This document shows positions 27,762 through 36,717 of a stretch of DNA of 64,000 nucleotides, in pieces (the stretch's first letter is position 1; each line of letters starts with the position of its first letter). Both the position numbers and the translations under genes were made by a program. The stretch comes from Cupriavidus pampae. GTDB taxonomy: Bacteria; Pseudomonadota; Gammaproteobacteria; Burkholderiales; Burkholderiaceae. The notes beneath the pieces were generated by a model. That model saw nothing but the letters and a program-made list of their open reading frames with translations. It was not told where the DNA came from and made no database searches. The stretch lies in the NCBI RefSeq assembly GCF_914271485.1, contig NZ_CAJZAG010000008.1, forward strand, positions 310,001 through 374,000, given 5' to 3'.

Positions 27762-28349
27762 ATGCGAAATTCTGATGCGTCAGTCCGACGCCTTGCCGCC
27801 ATGGGAATGATTGCTGCCTTGCTTGCGCTGGTCGGTTGCGACCAGCAGAAGGTCGATGAAGCGATGAAGAAAGCGGGCGAGACCGCGCGTGGCGTGTGGA
27901 ACAGCGTCAAGCCGGACAGTCAGCTGTTCAAGAACATCGAGATTGGCCGCTCGACCGAAGACGATATCCGCCGGCAGGCGGGCAAGCCCGAGATCGTGTG
28001 GGAAGAAGCGGATGGCGGGCGTCGGCTCGAATACCCACGCGGGCCAGAGGGCGCCACCACATGGATGGTGACGATCGGCCCTGACAACACCGTGCGCAAG
28101 ATCGAGCAGGTGCTGACCGCGGAGAACTTCGCGCGCGTGCGGCCCGGCATGAGTCAGGATGGGGTGCGACGGCTGCTTGGCAAGCCGACCAAGGTAGAGG
28201 CGTTCGCGCTGAAGCAGGAGGAGGTGTGGGGCTACCGCTGGTACGAGTCCCCCACCGATCGCGCGTTTTTCAACGTGCATTTCAACCCGCAGGGGATGGT
28301 GACCACCACCTCGCGCAGCGACGATCCGTCGCGGCGACAAGGTGGCTGA
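27762..28349 (+). CDS. BamE-like (SmpA/OmlA) lipoprotein
   Basis: A 195-residue lipoprotein with lipobox LVGC (acylated Cys about residue 26). Two BamE-like half-repeats follow, each with a GRSTEDDIRRQAGKP or RPGMSQDGVRRLLGKPTKV pattern and a YPRGPEG/YRWYESP strand. The resemblance is to the SmpA/OmlA domain, which supports outer-membrane assembly. It starts 15 bp after tamB, so it probably belongs to the tamAB operon. It is not proven to be BamE itself because this copy is longer than the usual about 110 residues. It is convergent with metG, 9 bp apart. Confidence 0.72.
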   Translation: MRNSDASVRRLAAMGMIAALLALVGCDQQKVDEAMKKAGETARGVWNSVKPDSQLFKNIEIGRSTEDDIRRQAGKPEIVWEEADGGRRLEYPRGPEGATTWMVTIGPDNTVRKIEQVLTAENFARVRPGMSQDGVRRLLGKPTKVEAFALKQEEVWGYRWYESPTDRAFFNVHFNPQGMVTTTSRSDDPSRRQGG

Positions 28350-28358
28350 GCGCGCTGC

Positions 28359-30428
28359 TTAGCGGATGCGCATGCCCGGGACCGCGCCTTCGTGCGGTTC
28401 CAGGATCCACAGGCCCGGATTGGCCTTCTCGTCGGCTGCGCTGGCTGCCAGCACCATGCCTTCGGACACGCCGAACTTCATCTTGCGCGGGGCGAGGTTG
28501 GCCACCATGACGGTCAGCTTGCCCACCAGTTGCTCCGGCGAGTAAGCCGACTGGATGCCCGAGAACACGTTGCGCGTCTTGCCCTCGCCGAGGTCCAGCG
28601 TGAGCTGCAGCAGCTTGTTCGAGCCTTCCACCTTCTGGCAGTCCACGATCTTCGCCACGCGCAGGTCGATCTTCGCGAAATCATCGATCGTGATGGTCTC
28701 GGCAATCGGCTCGATGGCCGGCGCGCCCGCGGCGGCACCGGCGTCCGGCGCGGCAGCCTGCAACGAATCGCGATTGGCTTCGAGCAGCGCTTCCACCTGC
28801 TTGCCATCGACGCGCGTCATCAGGTGCGAGTACGGCTGCACCGGACGCGTGGCCGACAGCTGCGTGTCGATCGCACGCCAGTCGAGCGGCTCCACATTGA
28901 GGAAGCGTTCGACATTGCCAGCCATGGTCGGCAGCACGGGCTTCAGGTACACCGTCAGCAGGCGGAACGCTTCGAGGCAGACCGAGCACACCGCGTGCAG
29001 TGCGTCGCGCTTGCTCTCGTCCCGCGCCAGTTCCCACGGCTTCTCGGTATCGACGAACACGTTCACGTTGTCGGTCAGCTCCATCACCAGACGCAGCGCC
29101 TTGCTGTATTCGCGTGCCTCGTAGAGCTGCGCGATCTGCGGCGCGGCTTCGCGCAACTGCAGCAGCAGCGGATGCGCGAGCGCGGCTTCATTGACCCTGC
29201 CTTCGAAACGCTTGACCAGGAAGCCCGCCGCGCGGCTCGCGATATTGACGTACTTGCCCACCAGGTCGCTGTTCACGCGCGCGATAAAGTCGTCGAGGTT
29301 CAGGTCGAGGTCTTCCATGCTCGCGTTGAGCTTGGCGGCGAAGTAATAGCGCAGCCATTCCGGGTTCATGCCCGTGTCGATATAGCTCTGGGCCGTGATG
29401 AACGTGCCGCGCGACTTGCTCATCTTGGCGCCGTCAACGGTCAGGAAGCCGTGCGCGAACACATTGGTCGGGGTGCGATGGCCCGAGAAACGCAGCATCG
29501 CGGGCCAGAACAGCGTGTGGAAGTACAGAATGTCCTTGCCGATGAAGTGGTACTGCTCGGCGGTCGAGTGCGGGCCCACCCATGCGTCGAAGTCGATGCC
29601 ACGCTGCTCGCACAGGTTCTTGAAGCTCGCGTAGTAGCCGATCGGCGCGTCGAGCCAAACATAGAAGTACTTGCCAGGCGCGCCCGGAATCTCGAAGCCG
29701 AAATACGGTGCGTCGCGCGAGATATCCCAGTCCGACAGCGTGGAGGCCTCGCCGTCGGCACCGAGCCACTCCTGCATCTTGTTGGTGGCCTCGGGCTGCG
29801 CGAGGTCCGCCACCCATTCGCGCAGGAACGTCTCGCAGCGCGGGTCGGACAGCTTGAAGAAGTAGTGTGTCGAGGACTTGCGCACGGGCGTGGCGCCCGA
29901 CACCACCGAATACGGGTTCTTGAGATCGGTCGGCGCATAGGTGGTGCCGCAGACTTCGCACGAGTCGCCGTACTGGTCCTTCGAATGGCACTTCGGGCAT
30001 TCGCCCTTGATGAAACGGTCCGGCAGGAACATCTCCTTGACCGGGTCGTAGAACTGCTCGACGTCGCGTGCGTCGATCAGGTTCTCGGCCTTCAGCGCCA
30101 GGTAGATTTTCTCGCTCAGCACGCGGTTCTCGTCCGAGTCGGTGCTGTAGTAGTTGTCGAACGACACCAGGAAGCTGTCGAAGTCGCGCTTGTGTTCGGT
30201 CCAGACGCGGTCGATCAGCTGCTTGGGCGTGATGCCTTCCTTTTCCGCGCGCAGCATGACCGGCGTGCCGTGCGTGTCGTCGGCGCCGACGTAATAGACC
30301 TCGTTGCCCATCATGCGCTGGAAGCGGACCCAGATGTCGGTCTGGATGTACTCGACCAGGTGGCCAATGTGAATCTGGCCGTTGGCGTAGGGCAGGGCGG
30401 ACGTGACGAGGATGCGGCGTGCGGTCAT
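28359..30428 (-). CDS. metG: Methionyl-tRNA synthetase
   Basis: Class I aminoacyl-tRNA synthetase, 689 residues. The HIGH motif is at residues 20-23, the KMSKS loop reads [10 protein letters not shown], and a knuckle with CPKC and CEVC binds zinc. The C-terminal EMAP-II-like tRNA-binding domain begins near [15 protein letters not shown], typical of dimeric MetG. The start at 30428 gives [18 protein letters not shown], the standard N-terminus; the frame upstream is open but lacks family features. Confidence 0.96.
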   Translation of the reverse strand: MTARRILVTSALPYANGQIHIGHLVEYIQTDIWVRFQRMMGNEVYYVGADDTHGTPVMLRAEKEGITPKQLIDRVWTEHKRDFDSFLVSFDNYYSTDSDENRVLSEKIYLALKAENLIDARDVEQFYDPVKEMFLPDRFIKGECPKCHSKDQYGDSCEVCGTTYAPTDLKNPYSVVSGATPVRKSSTHYFFKLSDPRCETFLREWVADLAQPEATNKMQEWLGADGEASTLSDWDISRDAPYFGFEIPGAPGKYFYVWLDAPIGYYASFKNLCEQRGIDFDAWVGPHSTAEQYHFIGKDILYFHTLFWPAMLRFSGHRTPTNVFAHGFLTVDGAKMSKSRGTFITAQSYIDTGMNPEWLRYYFAAKLNASMEDLDLNLDDFIARVNSDLVGKYVNIASRAAGFLVKRFEGRVNEAALAHPLLLQLREAAPQIAQLYEAREYSKALRLVMELTDNVNVFVDTEKPWELARDESKRDALHAVCSVCLEAFRLLTVYLKPVLPTMAGNVERFLNVEPLDWRAIDTQLSATRPVQPYSHLMTRVDGKQVEALLEANRDSLQAAAPDAGAAAGAPAIEPIAETITIDDFAKIDLRVAKIVDCQKVEGSNKLLQLTLDLGEGKTRNVFSGIQSAYSPEQLVGKLTVMVANLAPRKMKFGVSEGMVLAASAADEKANPGLWILEPHEGAVPGMRIR

Positions 30429-30547
30429 AAAGAGGCCGGTGGTGAAGCAGATGGAAACGGCTATTTTAGCGGATGCGCCGCATCTGGCGCTGCCGGCACG
30501 CGCTGCCTGGGGCACCGGAACGCGCAGGGAGGGTCAATGCGCGGGGC

Positions 30548-30575
30548 AAAAAAAAGCGCCGGTCGATACCGGCGC
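30548..30575 (-). terminator. Intrinsic terminator of the OmpA-like lipoprotein gene
   Basis: On the minus strand GCGCCGGTATCGACCGGCGC forms an 8-bp G+C-rich stem with a 4-nt loop (GCGCCGGT/ACCGGCGC) and is followed by eight T residues. It lies about 110 bp past the stop of the OmpA-like gene. The interval to the metG start (30429-30547) shows no gene. Confidence 0.85.
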
Positions 30576-30683
30576 AGCTTTCCACAACGGAAAAGGAGGA
30601 GAAATCAGGTACCGCCCGGGAGGTCAGCCACCTATCGCGAGCCAGCAATCGGCAGCAAGCGGTACCTGAACTCTATGACCCGG

Positions 30684-31319
30684 TCAGCCCTGAATTGGTT
30701 TCAAAAATATTTCGACCCGACGATTCTGGGCGCGTCCGGCCTCGGTGGCGTTGTCCGCCACGGGCTGCGTCTGGCCCCGTCCTTCGGCCGTCAGGCGGTT
30801 GCGCGCGACGCCGCGGTCACCCAGATACGCGGCCACGCTCTGCGCGCGGCGTTGCGAGAGCTGCATGTTGTACTGGGCATTGCCGGTGCTGTCCGTGTGG
30901 CCCACGACATTGGCCGCTACATCCGGGTGCTGGCCCAGCGTCTGCGACACCTGGTCGAGCACGCTGCGGAACGACGGCTTGATCGAGCTGCTGTCCGTAT
31001 CGAACGTCACCTGGCTCGGAATATTGACCTTGAGCGAGCCATCGGGCTGCTCGGTGATCTGGGTGCCAGTGCCGGCCGTGTCTTTGTTCAGCTTGCCCCG
31101 GATGGCGTTCCAGTTGTAACCGGCGGCGCCGCCCGCGGCAGCACCCACGGCCGCGCCCACGAGCGTGCCGGTAGTGTTGCCGCCAATCAGGTTGCCTAGC
31201 CCGGCGCCCACGGCGGCACCCACGCCGCTGCCTACGGCGGTGTGGGTCTGCTGTTCTGTGGCGCAGCCAGCCACCAGCAGAGTGGCGACCAGCGGGACGA
31301 TGGCGAACTTCGCGTGCAT
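30684..31319 (-). CDS. OmpA-family peptidoglycan-associated lipoprotein
   Basis: A 211-residue lipoprotein with lipobox VAGC (Cys about residue 19), a glycine-zipper segment (VGAAVGAGLGNLIGG and VGAAVGAAAGGAAGY) and a C-terminal OmpA-like domain. The OmpA domain has the peptidoglycan-binding pattern VVGHTDSTGNAQYNMQLSQRRA and ends GRAQNRRVEIFL. It probably anchors the outer membrane to the wall. AAGGAGA lies before the start. It is monocistronic as judged from its terminator and the divergent apbC leader. Confidence 0.9.
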   Translation of the reverse strand: MHAKFAIVPLVATLLVAGCATEQQTHTAVGSGVGAAVGAGLGNLIGGNTTGTLVGAAVGAAAGGAAGYNWNAIRGKLNKDTAGTGTQITEQPDGSLKVNIPSQVTFDTDSSSIKPSFRSVLDQVSQTLGQHPDVAANVVGHTDSTGNAQYNMQLSQRRAQSVAAYLGDRGVARNRLTAEGRGQTQPVADNATEAGRAQNRRVEIFLKPIQG

Positions 31320-31482
31320 GCTTTCTCCTTAAGAGATTTTTCTCGAATGTAGTACCGACGGCATACCGCATGGTAACGGGGTTTGTACGCGTTCGGATGT
31401 CAGTGTTCCGCTTATGACGTGCATATGACCCAGATCCGCCGGCGGGCGAACAGGCGGGGCGATCCGTCGGTGTCAGGCGCAC

Positions 31483-31557
31483 TACAATAGGCATATGCCG
31501 CGCCCTGCACAAGCGTGAGAATGTGATAGATGTAAATGTATGTAATCACACACTCAC
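31483..31557 (+). promoter_or_regulatory. Candidate -10 and imperfect inverted repeat in the apbC leader
   Basis: TACAAT at 31483-31488 is a plausible -10, though no good -35 precedes it. Downstream, GTGAGAATGTGAT (31515-31527) and ATCACACACTCAC (31545-31557) form an inverted repeat matching in 11 of 13 positions with a 17-nt A+T-rich spacer. The symmetry and spacing suggest an operator or an RNA hairpin. It precedes a TTG start, so initiation may also be limited. Confidence 0.45.
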
Positions 31558-31609
31558 TGTTAAGCTGGCAGCCCTGAACACTTCTGACCCCATACAAGCG
31601 GAGACTGTC

Positions 31610-32698
31610 TTGAGCCTCACCATTGAGCAGGTAACCGAAGCCCTGCGTTCCGTCATCGATCCCAACACCGGCCGCGACCTGGTTTCGTCGCGTTCCGCCC
31701 GCAACATTCGCGTGGATGGTGGCGATATTTCCCTCGAAGTGGAGCTTGGTTATCCTGGCAAGAGCCAGATCGAGCCGATTCGCCAGCTCGTGATCGGCGC
31801 GCTGCGCAAGTTGCCCGGCGCGGGCAACGTGAGCGTGGCGGTGACCATGAAGATCGTGGCGCACGCGGTGCAGCGTGGCGTCAAGCTGTTGCCCGGCGTG
31901 AAGAACGTGATCGCGGTGGCGTCGGGCAAGGGCGGGGTGGGCAAGTCGACCACCGCCGTGAACCTGGCGCTGGCGCTGTCCGCCGAAGGCGCGCGCGTCG
32001 GCATGCTCGATGCCGATATCTATGGGCCGAGCCTGCCGATGATGCTGGGCATCAGCGGTCGCCCCGAGTCGACCGACGGCCAGACCATGGCGCCGCTGGA
32101 AGGCCATGGCATCCAGGCCAATTCGATCGGTTTCCTGATCGAGCAGGACAACCCGATGGTGTGGCGCGGCCCGATGGTGACCTCGGCGCTGGAACAGTTG
32201 CTGCGCCAGACCAACTGGAACGACCTCGATTACCTGATCGTCGATATGCCGCCGGGCACCGGCGATATCCAGCTGACGCTGTCGCAGAAGGTGCCCGTGA
32301 CCGGCGCCGTGATCGTGACGACGCCGCAGGACATCGCGCTGCTGGACGCCAAGAAGGGCCTGAAGATGTTCGAGAAGGTCGGCATTCCGATCCTCGGCGT
32401 GGTCGAGAACATGGCGGTCTACTGCTGCCCGAACTGTGGCCACGTCGAGCACATCTTCGGCGAAGGCGGCGGCGAGCGCATGAGCGCGGAGTACCACGTC
32501 GACATGCTCGGCAGCCTGCCGCTGAACCTGTCGATTCGCGAGCAGGCCGACGCGGGCCGGCCGACGGTGGTGGCCGACCCCGACAGCCCGATCGCGGCGA
32601 TCTATCGCGAGGTGGCGCGCAAGGTGGCGATCAAGGTCGCGGACAAGGCGCGCGACATGACCAACAAGTTCCCGAGTATCGTCGTGCAGAACACCTGA
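31610..32698 (+). CDS. apbC: Iron-sulfur cluster carrier ApbC/Mrp
   Basis: A MRP/ApbC/NBP35 P-loop ATPase of 362 residues that carries and delivers Fe-S clusters. An N-terminal MIP18-like domain (SLTIEQVTEALRSV) is followed by the deviant Walker A VASGKGGVGKSTTAVN, the DADIYGPSLPMMLG segment and the Fe-S ligand pair CCPNCGH. TTG at 31610 is chosen because GGAGA lies 6 nt upstream and translation from it starts at the typical family N-terminus; an ATG at 31523 would add 29 residues unlike the family. It is divergent from the OmpA-like gene. Confidence 0.92.
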   Translation: MSLTIEQVTEALRSVIDPNTGRDLVSSRSARNIRVDGGDISLEVELGYPGKSQIEPIRQLVIGALRKLPGAGNVSVAVTMKIVAHAVQRGVKLLPGVKNVIAVASGKGGVGKSTTAVNLALALSAEGARVGMLDADIYGPSLPMMLGISGRPESTDGQTMAPLEGHGIQANSIGFLIEQDNPMVWRGPMVTSALEQLLRQTNWNDLDYLIVDMPPGTGDIQLTLSQKVPVTGAVIVTTPQDIALLDAKKGLKMFEKVGIPILGVVENMAVYCCPNCGHVEHIFGEGGGERMSAEYHVDMLGSLPLNLSIREQADAGRPTVVADPDSPIAAIYREVARKVAIKVADKARDMTNKFPSIVVQNT

Positions 32699-32727
32699 TA
32701 TTCGTGCGACTAGCCACATAGCGTCAT

Positions 32728-32760
32728 GGTTTTGCCCCGGTTTTGCCCTGTTTTAGCCCA
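32728..32760 (+). repeat. Three phased TTTTGCCC-type repeats upstream of sodC
   Basis: TTTTGCCC begins at 32730 and again at 32741, and a variant TTTTAGCCC begins at 32751. The spacing of 10-11 bp is one helical turn, so the three copies face the same side of the DNA. A TAGAAT -10-like hexamer follows at 32772-32777. The array may be a regulator site for sodC. Confidence 0.4.
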
Positions 32761-32808
32761 GTGCGCGGCGATAGAATCGCGCCCACATTCACCGTAAGGA
32801 GGCTTGGC

Positions 32809-33366
32809 ATGAAACGTGTACTTTTCGGTTTGGCAATTGGCGCGGCGGCGGTAGTGGTCGCGGGCTGCGGCAACATGGGTGACAAGAGCACCGCGAGCGC
32901 GGAAGCACCGGCGGGCGGCGCGAAGGCCGCGGCGCCACTGGTGGCCAAGAGCGGCACCAACACCGGCGGCCGTGTCACGTTCGACCAGCAGGCCGGCGGC
33001 ACGCTCGTCACGGTGTCCGTGACCGGCCTCGCGCCGGGCTCCTCGCATGGCTTCCATATCCATGAGAAGGGCGATTGCTCGGCACCGGACGCGATGAGCG
33101 CCGGCGGCCATTTCAACCCGACCGGAAAGCCGCATGGCCAGATGTCGAGCGGCGATCATCATGCCGGCGACATGAACAACCTGACCGCCGATGCCAACGG
33201 CAACGTGCGCGTGCAGTTCGTGATGAAGGAAGTCACGGTGACGCCGGGCGGGACCAGCGTGATCGGCCGCGCGGTGGTCGTGCACAAGGACCCGGACGAT
33301 TACCGGACGCAGCCGACCGGCAATTCGGGCGGACGCATCGCCTGCGGCGTGGTCGCGGCATTGTGA
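32809..33366 (+). CDS. sodC: Cu,Zn superoxide dismutase (lipoprotein)
   Basis: A 185-residue periplasmic or membrane-anchored Cu,Zn superoxide dismutase, which converts superoxide to peroxide and oxygen. The lipobox VAGC places an acylated Cys at residue 20. Metal and disulfide residues are visible: HGFHIHEKGDC (His80, His83, His85 and Cys90), GGHFNP, GDHHAGD, and Cys179 in GGRIACGVV. TAAGGAGG precedes ATG at 32809, an excellent ribosome binding site. It follows apbC on the same strand but has its own promoter-like region. Confidence 0.93.
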   Translation: MKRVLFGLAIGAAAVVVAGCGNMGDKSTASAEAPAGGAKAAAPLVAKSGTNTGGRVTFDQQAGGTLVTVSVTGLAPGSSHGFHIHEKGDCSAPDAMSAGGHFNPTGKPHGQMSSGDHHAGDMNNLTADANGNVRVQFVMKEVTVTPGGTSVIGRAVVVHKDPDDYRTQPTGNSGGRIACGVVAAL

Positions 33367-33510
33367 TTGGCGACTTGAGCCGCGTCGTAAGTCGCTGATA
33401 TGGTGGCCTTCTCCCGGTGGGGGAGGGCCAGCATCGCCGGTAGTGCCGCGGATGGCTGTACAATCCGGCCTCATCGCGCGGCAGGGGCCGCCAGCCCTCT
33501 CTCACTACCT

Positions 33511-34077
33511 ATGAGCATCAAGTCCGACAAGTGGATCCGCCGCATGGCGGAGCAACAAGGCATGATCGAGCCGTTCGAGCCGGGCCAGGTCCGGGAGGAG
33601 GACGGCCGCAAGATCGTGTCCTACGGCACCTCGAGCTACGGCTACGATATTCGCTGCGCCGACGAATTCAAGATTTTCACCAATATCAACAGCACCATCG
33701 TCGATCCGAAGAATTTTGACGAGAAGTCGTTCGTCGATTTCAAGGGCGATGTCTGCATCATCCCGCCGAACTCGTTCGCGCTGGCCCGCACGATGGAATA
33801 CTTCCGCATTCCGCGCAGCGTGCTGACCATCTGCCTGGGCAAGAGCACGTACGCGCGCTGCGGCATCATCGTCAACGTGACCCCGTTCGAGCCCGAGTGG
33901 GAAGGCTACGTGACGCTGGAATTCTCGAACACCACGCCGCTGCCCGCCAAGATCTATGCGGGCGAGGGCTGCGCGCAGGTGCTGTTCTTCGAGAGTGACG
34001 AGATCTGCGAGACCTCGTACCGCGATCGCGGCGGCAAGTACCAGGGTCAGCAAGGTGTCACACTGCCGAAGACCTGA
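33511..34077 (+). CDS. dcd: dCTP deaminase
   Basis: Dcd converts dCTP to dUTP, feeding dTMP synthesis. The 188-residue protein carries the family signatures [51 protein letters not shown] and the C-terminal [13 protein letters not shown]. The start at 33511 gives [12 protein letters not shown], the standard N-terminus. Upstream, between sodC and dcd, is an imperfect CTCCC/GGGGAG hairpin near 33410-33428. Confidence 0.95.
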   Translation: MSIKSDKWIRRMAEQQGMIEPFEPGQVREEDGRKIVSYGTSSYGYDIRCADEFKIFTNINSTIVDPKNFDEKSFVDFKGDVCIIPPNSFALARTMEYFRIPRSVLTICLGKSTYARCGIIVNVTPFEPEWEGYVTLEFSNTTPLPAKIYAGEGCAQVLFFESDEICETSYRDRGGKYQGQQGVTLPKT

Positions 34078-34083
34078 TCGCAT

Positions 34084-34225
34084 TACAATGCGGCCCGCGT
34101 GGGTCGCGCAGGCCGCCCACGGTCGGCCAGCAGTCCGTCAGTCCGGTAGACGGCCGGGACCTGACGCAAGAGCCACATGTCGCAGCACGGGGGAACTCCC
34201 GGCGGCCATGTGGCTCAGTTCTTTC
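34084..34225 (+). promoter_or_regulatory. Structured leader of the decarboxylase gene (three hairpins)
   Basis: TACAAT at 34084-34089 is a possible -10. Downstream are three successive stem-loops: CGTGGG/CCCACG within about 34096-34132; GTCAGTCCGG/CCGGGACCTGAC within about 34145-34173; and a long hairpin with a perfect 10-bp outer stem GAGCCACATG (34170-34179) and CATGTGGCTC (34207-34216) plus an inner GGGGG/CCC stem. A pyrimidine-rich GTTCTTTCTAAG follows the last stem. It resembles an attenuator or riboswitch but matches no class recognised by eye. Confidence 0.5.
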
Positions 34226-34253
34226 TAAGTCCATTTCTCCTCGAGGACGCCCG

Positions 34254-36515
34254 ATGAAATTCCGCTTTCCCGTCATCATCATCGATGAAGACTTCCGCTC
34301 CGAGAACATCTCTGGCTCGGGTATCCGCGCGCTGGCGCAAGCCATCGAGGCTGAAGGCATGGAGGTGATGGGCCTGACCAGCTACGGCGACCTGACGTCG
34401 TTCGCGCAGCAGGCCAGCCGGGCGTCGTCATTTATCGTGTCGATCGACGACGACGAGTTCGTGCGCGCCGACGACCAGCCGGAAGCGGCCGCGATCGAGA
34501 AGCTGCGCGCGTTCGTCAACGAAGTGCGCCGCCGCAATTCGGACCTGCCGATCTTCCTGTACGGCGAGACCCGCACCTCGCGCCATATCCCGAACGACAT
34601 CCTGCGCGAACTGCACGGCTTCATCCACATGTTCGAGGACACGCCGGAATTCGTCGCGCGGCACATCATCCGCGAGGCCAAGGTCTATCTGGACTCGCTG
34701 GCGCCGCCGTTCTTCAAGGCGCTGATCGATTACGCGCAGGACAGCTCGTATTCGTGGCACTGCCCGGGACACTCGGGCGGCGTGGCGTTCCTGAAGAGCC
34801 CGGTGGGGCAGGTGTTCCACCAGTTCTTCGGCGAGAACATGCTGCGCGCCGACGTGTGCAACGCAGTGGACGAGCTGGGCCAGCTGCTCGACCACACGGG
34901 ACCGGTGGCCGCGTCCGAACGCAATGCCGCGCGCATCTTCGGCTCGGACCACATGTACTTCGTGACCAACGGCACGTCGACCTCGAACAAGATGGTGTGG
35001 CACGCCAACGTGGCGCCCGGCGATATCGTCGTGGTGGACCGCAACTGCCACAAGTCGATCCTGCACGCGATCATGATGACCGGCGCGATTCCGGTGTTCC
35101 TGATGCCGACGCGCAACCACTACGGCATCATCGGCCCGATTCCGAAGAGCGAGTTCGACCCCGAAACGATCCGCCGCAAGATCGCCAATCACCCGTTCGC
35201 GAGCAAGGCCACGAACCAGAAGCCGCGCATCCTGACGCTGACACAGGGCACGTACGACGGCGTGCTGTACAACGCCGAGCAGATCAAGCAAATGCTGACG
35301 AGCGAGATCGACACGCTGCACTTCGATGAAGCGTGGCTGCCGCATGCGTCGTTCCACGAGTTCTATCGCAATATGCACGCGATCGGCCGCGACCGGCCGC
35401 GCAGCAAGGATGCGCTGGTCTTCGCGACGCAGTCGACGCACAAGCTGCTGGCCGGCCTGTCGCAGGCCTCGCAGATCCTCGTGCAGGACTCCGAGATGCG
35501 CAAGCTGGACCGCTATCGGTTCAACGAGGCGTATCTGATGCATACGTCGACGAGCCCGCAGTACTCGATCATCGCCTCGTGCGATGTGGCCGCGGCGATG
35601 ATGGAAGCGCCGGGCGGTACCGCGCTGGTCGAGGAAAGCATCTACGAAGCGCTCGATTTCCGCCGCGCCATGCGCAAGGTGGAAGCCGACTACGTGGCCG
35701 ACAACGGCGACTGGTGGTTCAAGGTGTGGGGCCCGGACGCGCTGGCCGAGGACGGCATGGCCGACCGCGAGGAGTGGATCCTCAAGGCCAATGAACGCTG
35801 GCACGGCTTTGGCGATCTCGCCGATGGCTTCAACCTGCTCGACCCGATCAAGGCGACCATCATCACGCCGGGGCTCGACGTGGACGGCGAGTTCAGCGAG
35901 CGCGGCATTCCCGCGGCGATCGTCACCAAGTACCTGGCCGAGCACGGCATCATCATCGAGAAGACCGGGTTGTACTCGTTCTTCATCATGTTCACGATCG
36001 GCATTACCAAGGGCCGCTGGAACTCGCTCGTGACGGAGCTGCAGCAGTTCAAGGACGACTACGACCAGAACCAGCCGCTGTGGCGCGTGCTGCCGGAGTT
36101 CGTGGGACGCTACCCGCAGTACGAACGCATGGGCCTGCGCGATCTCTGCGATGCGATCCACAGCGTCTACAAGGCCAACGACGTGGCGCGCGTGACCACC
36201 GAGATGTACCTCTCGGACATGGAACCCGCGATGAAGCCGTCCGACGCCTGGGCGATGATGGCGCACCGCGAGATCGAACGCGTGCCTGTGGACGAACTGG
36301 AAGGTCGCGTTACCGCGATCCTGCTGACGCCGTATCCGCCGGGCATTCCGCTGCTGATTCCGGGCGAGCGCTTCAACCGCACGATCGTGCAGTACCTGAA
36401 ATTCGCGCGCGAGTTCAACAAGCTCTTCCCGGGCTTCGAGACCGATATCCACGGCCTGGTGGAAGACGAGATCGATGGCCAGAAGGCGTACTTCGTTGAC
36501 TGCGTGAAGCAATAA
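34254..36515 (+). CDS. Arginine/lysine/ornithine decarboxylase
   Basis: A fold-type I PLP amino-acid decarboxylase of the bacterial Orn/Lys/Arg family, 753 residues, the normal size. An N-terminal wing domain (VIIIDEDFRSENISGSG) precedes the PLP domain with WHCPGHSGGVAF, TNGTSTSNKMV, LHFDEAWLPHA and the PLP lysine in QSTHKLLAGLSQAS. The C-terminal domain has the ILLTPYPPGIPLLIPGE pattern. It produces a polyamine (agmatine, cadaverine or putrescine); the substrate cannot be told from motifs alone. The stop codon is the first unit of a tandem repeat. It has its own leader and terminator. Confidence 0.9.
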   Translation: MKFRFPVIIIDEDFRSENISGSGIRALAQAIEAEGMEVMGLTSYGDLTSFAQQASRASSFIVSIDDDEFVRADDQPEAAAIEKLRAFVNEVRRRNSDLPIFLYGETRTSRHIPNDILRELHGFIHMFEDTPEFVARHIIREAKVYLDSLAPPFFKALIDYAQDSSYSWHCPGHSGGVAFLKSPVGQVFHQFFGENMLRADVCNAVDELGQLLDHTGPVAASERNAARIFGSDHMYFVTNGTSTSNKMVWHANVAPGDIVVVDRNCHKSILHAIMMTGAIPVFLMPTRNHYGIIGPIPKSEFDPETIRRKIANHPFASKATNQKPRILTLTQGTYDGVLYNAEQIKQMLTSEIDTLHFDEAWLPHASFHEFYRNMHAIGRDRPRSKDALVFATQSTHKLLAGLSQASQILVQDSEMRKLDRYRFNEAYLMHTSTSPQYSIIASCDVAAAMMEAPGGTALVEESIYEALDFRRAMRKVEADYVADNGDWWFKVWGPDALAEDGMADREEWILKANERWHGFGDLADGFNLLDPIKATIITPGLDVDGEFSERGIPAAIVTKYLAEHGIIIEKTGLYSFFIMFTIGITKGRWNSLVTELQQFKDDYDQNQPLWRVLPEFVGRYPQYERMGLRDLCDAIHSVYKANDVARVTTEMYLSDMEPAMKPSDAWAMMAHREIERVPVDELEGRVTAILLTPYPPGIPLLIPGERFNRTIVQYLKFAREFNKLFPGFETDIHGLVEDEIDGQKAYFVDCVKQ

Positions 36516-36582
36516 CCGCGGCAATAACTGCGGCAATAACCGCGGCAATAACTGCGGCAGTAACCGCGGCAGTAACAGCAGC
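36511..36582 (+). repeat. 12-bp tandem repeat carrying repeated in-frame stop codons
   Basis: Six units of 12 bp: AATAACCGCGGC, AATAACTGCGGC, AATAACCGCGGC, AATAACTGCGGC, AGTAACCGCGGC and a degenerate AGTAACAGCAGC. The decarboxylase TAA (36513-36515) is in the first unit. Because 12 is a multiple of 3, every unit repeats a TAA in the same frame, at 36525, 36537, 36549, 36561 and 36573. Spacers are absent, so it is not a CRISPR. Confidence 0.9.
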
Positions 36583-36584
36583 AA

Positions 36585-36618
36585 GAGAATCGTCGCGCAA
36601 GGCGACGATTCTCATTTT
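36585..36618 (+). terminator. Intrinsic terminator of the decarboxylase gene
   Basis: GAGAATCGTCGC (36585-36596) and GCGACGATTCTC (36602-36613) form a perfect 12-bp stem with loop GCAAG, followed by ATTTT. It lies after the tandem repeat and ends the decarboxylase transcript. Confidence 0.8.
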
Positions 36619-36665
36619 GCGTCGTGCCTGATTTGACGCAAACGTCGGCCAGTTCATCGTTGTCC

Positions 36666-36693
36666 AGCCCCCGCTCGGGGGCTATTTTTCTTC
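36666..36693 (+). promoter_or_regulatory. Terminator-like hairpin at the 5' end of the unknown gene
   Basis: AGCCCCC (36666-36672), loop GCTC and GGGGGCT (36677-36683) are followed by ATTTTTCTTC. It looks like an intrinsic terminator but lies only 25 bp before an AAGGAGAG-ATG start. A TTGACG at 36633-36638 would place a transcription start near 36668, at the hairpin itself, although the -10 position (ATCGTT) is poor. It may protect a 5' end, attenuate, or block read-through. Confidence 0.5.
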
Positions 36694-36717
36694 TTCGTTC
36701 AACGCAAGGAGAGTTCC

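Noticed and set aside
28392-31199. A 935-residue plus-strand open frame opposite metG
   Set aside because: Shadow of metG with the same Arg/His-rich composition; metG has all catalytic motifs.
36511-36582. Tandem repeat considered as a CRISPR array
   Set aside because: Units are 12 bp with no spacers and no cas genes nearby; it is a simple minisatellite.
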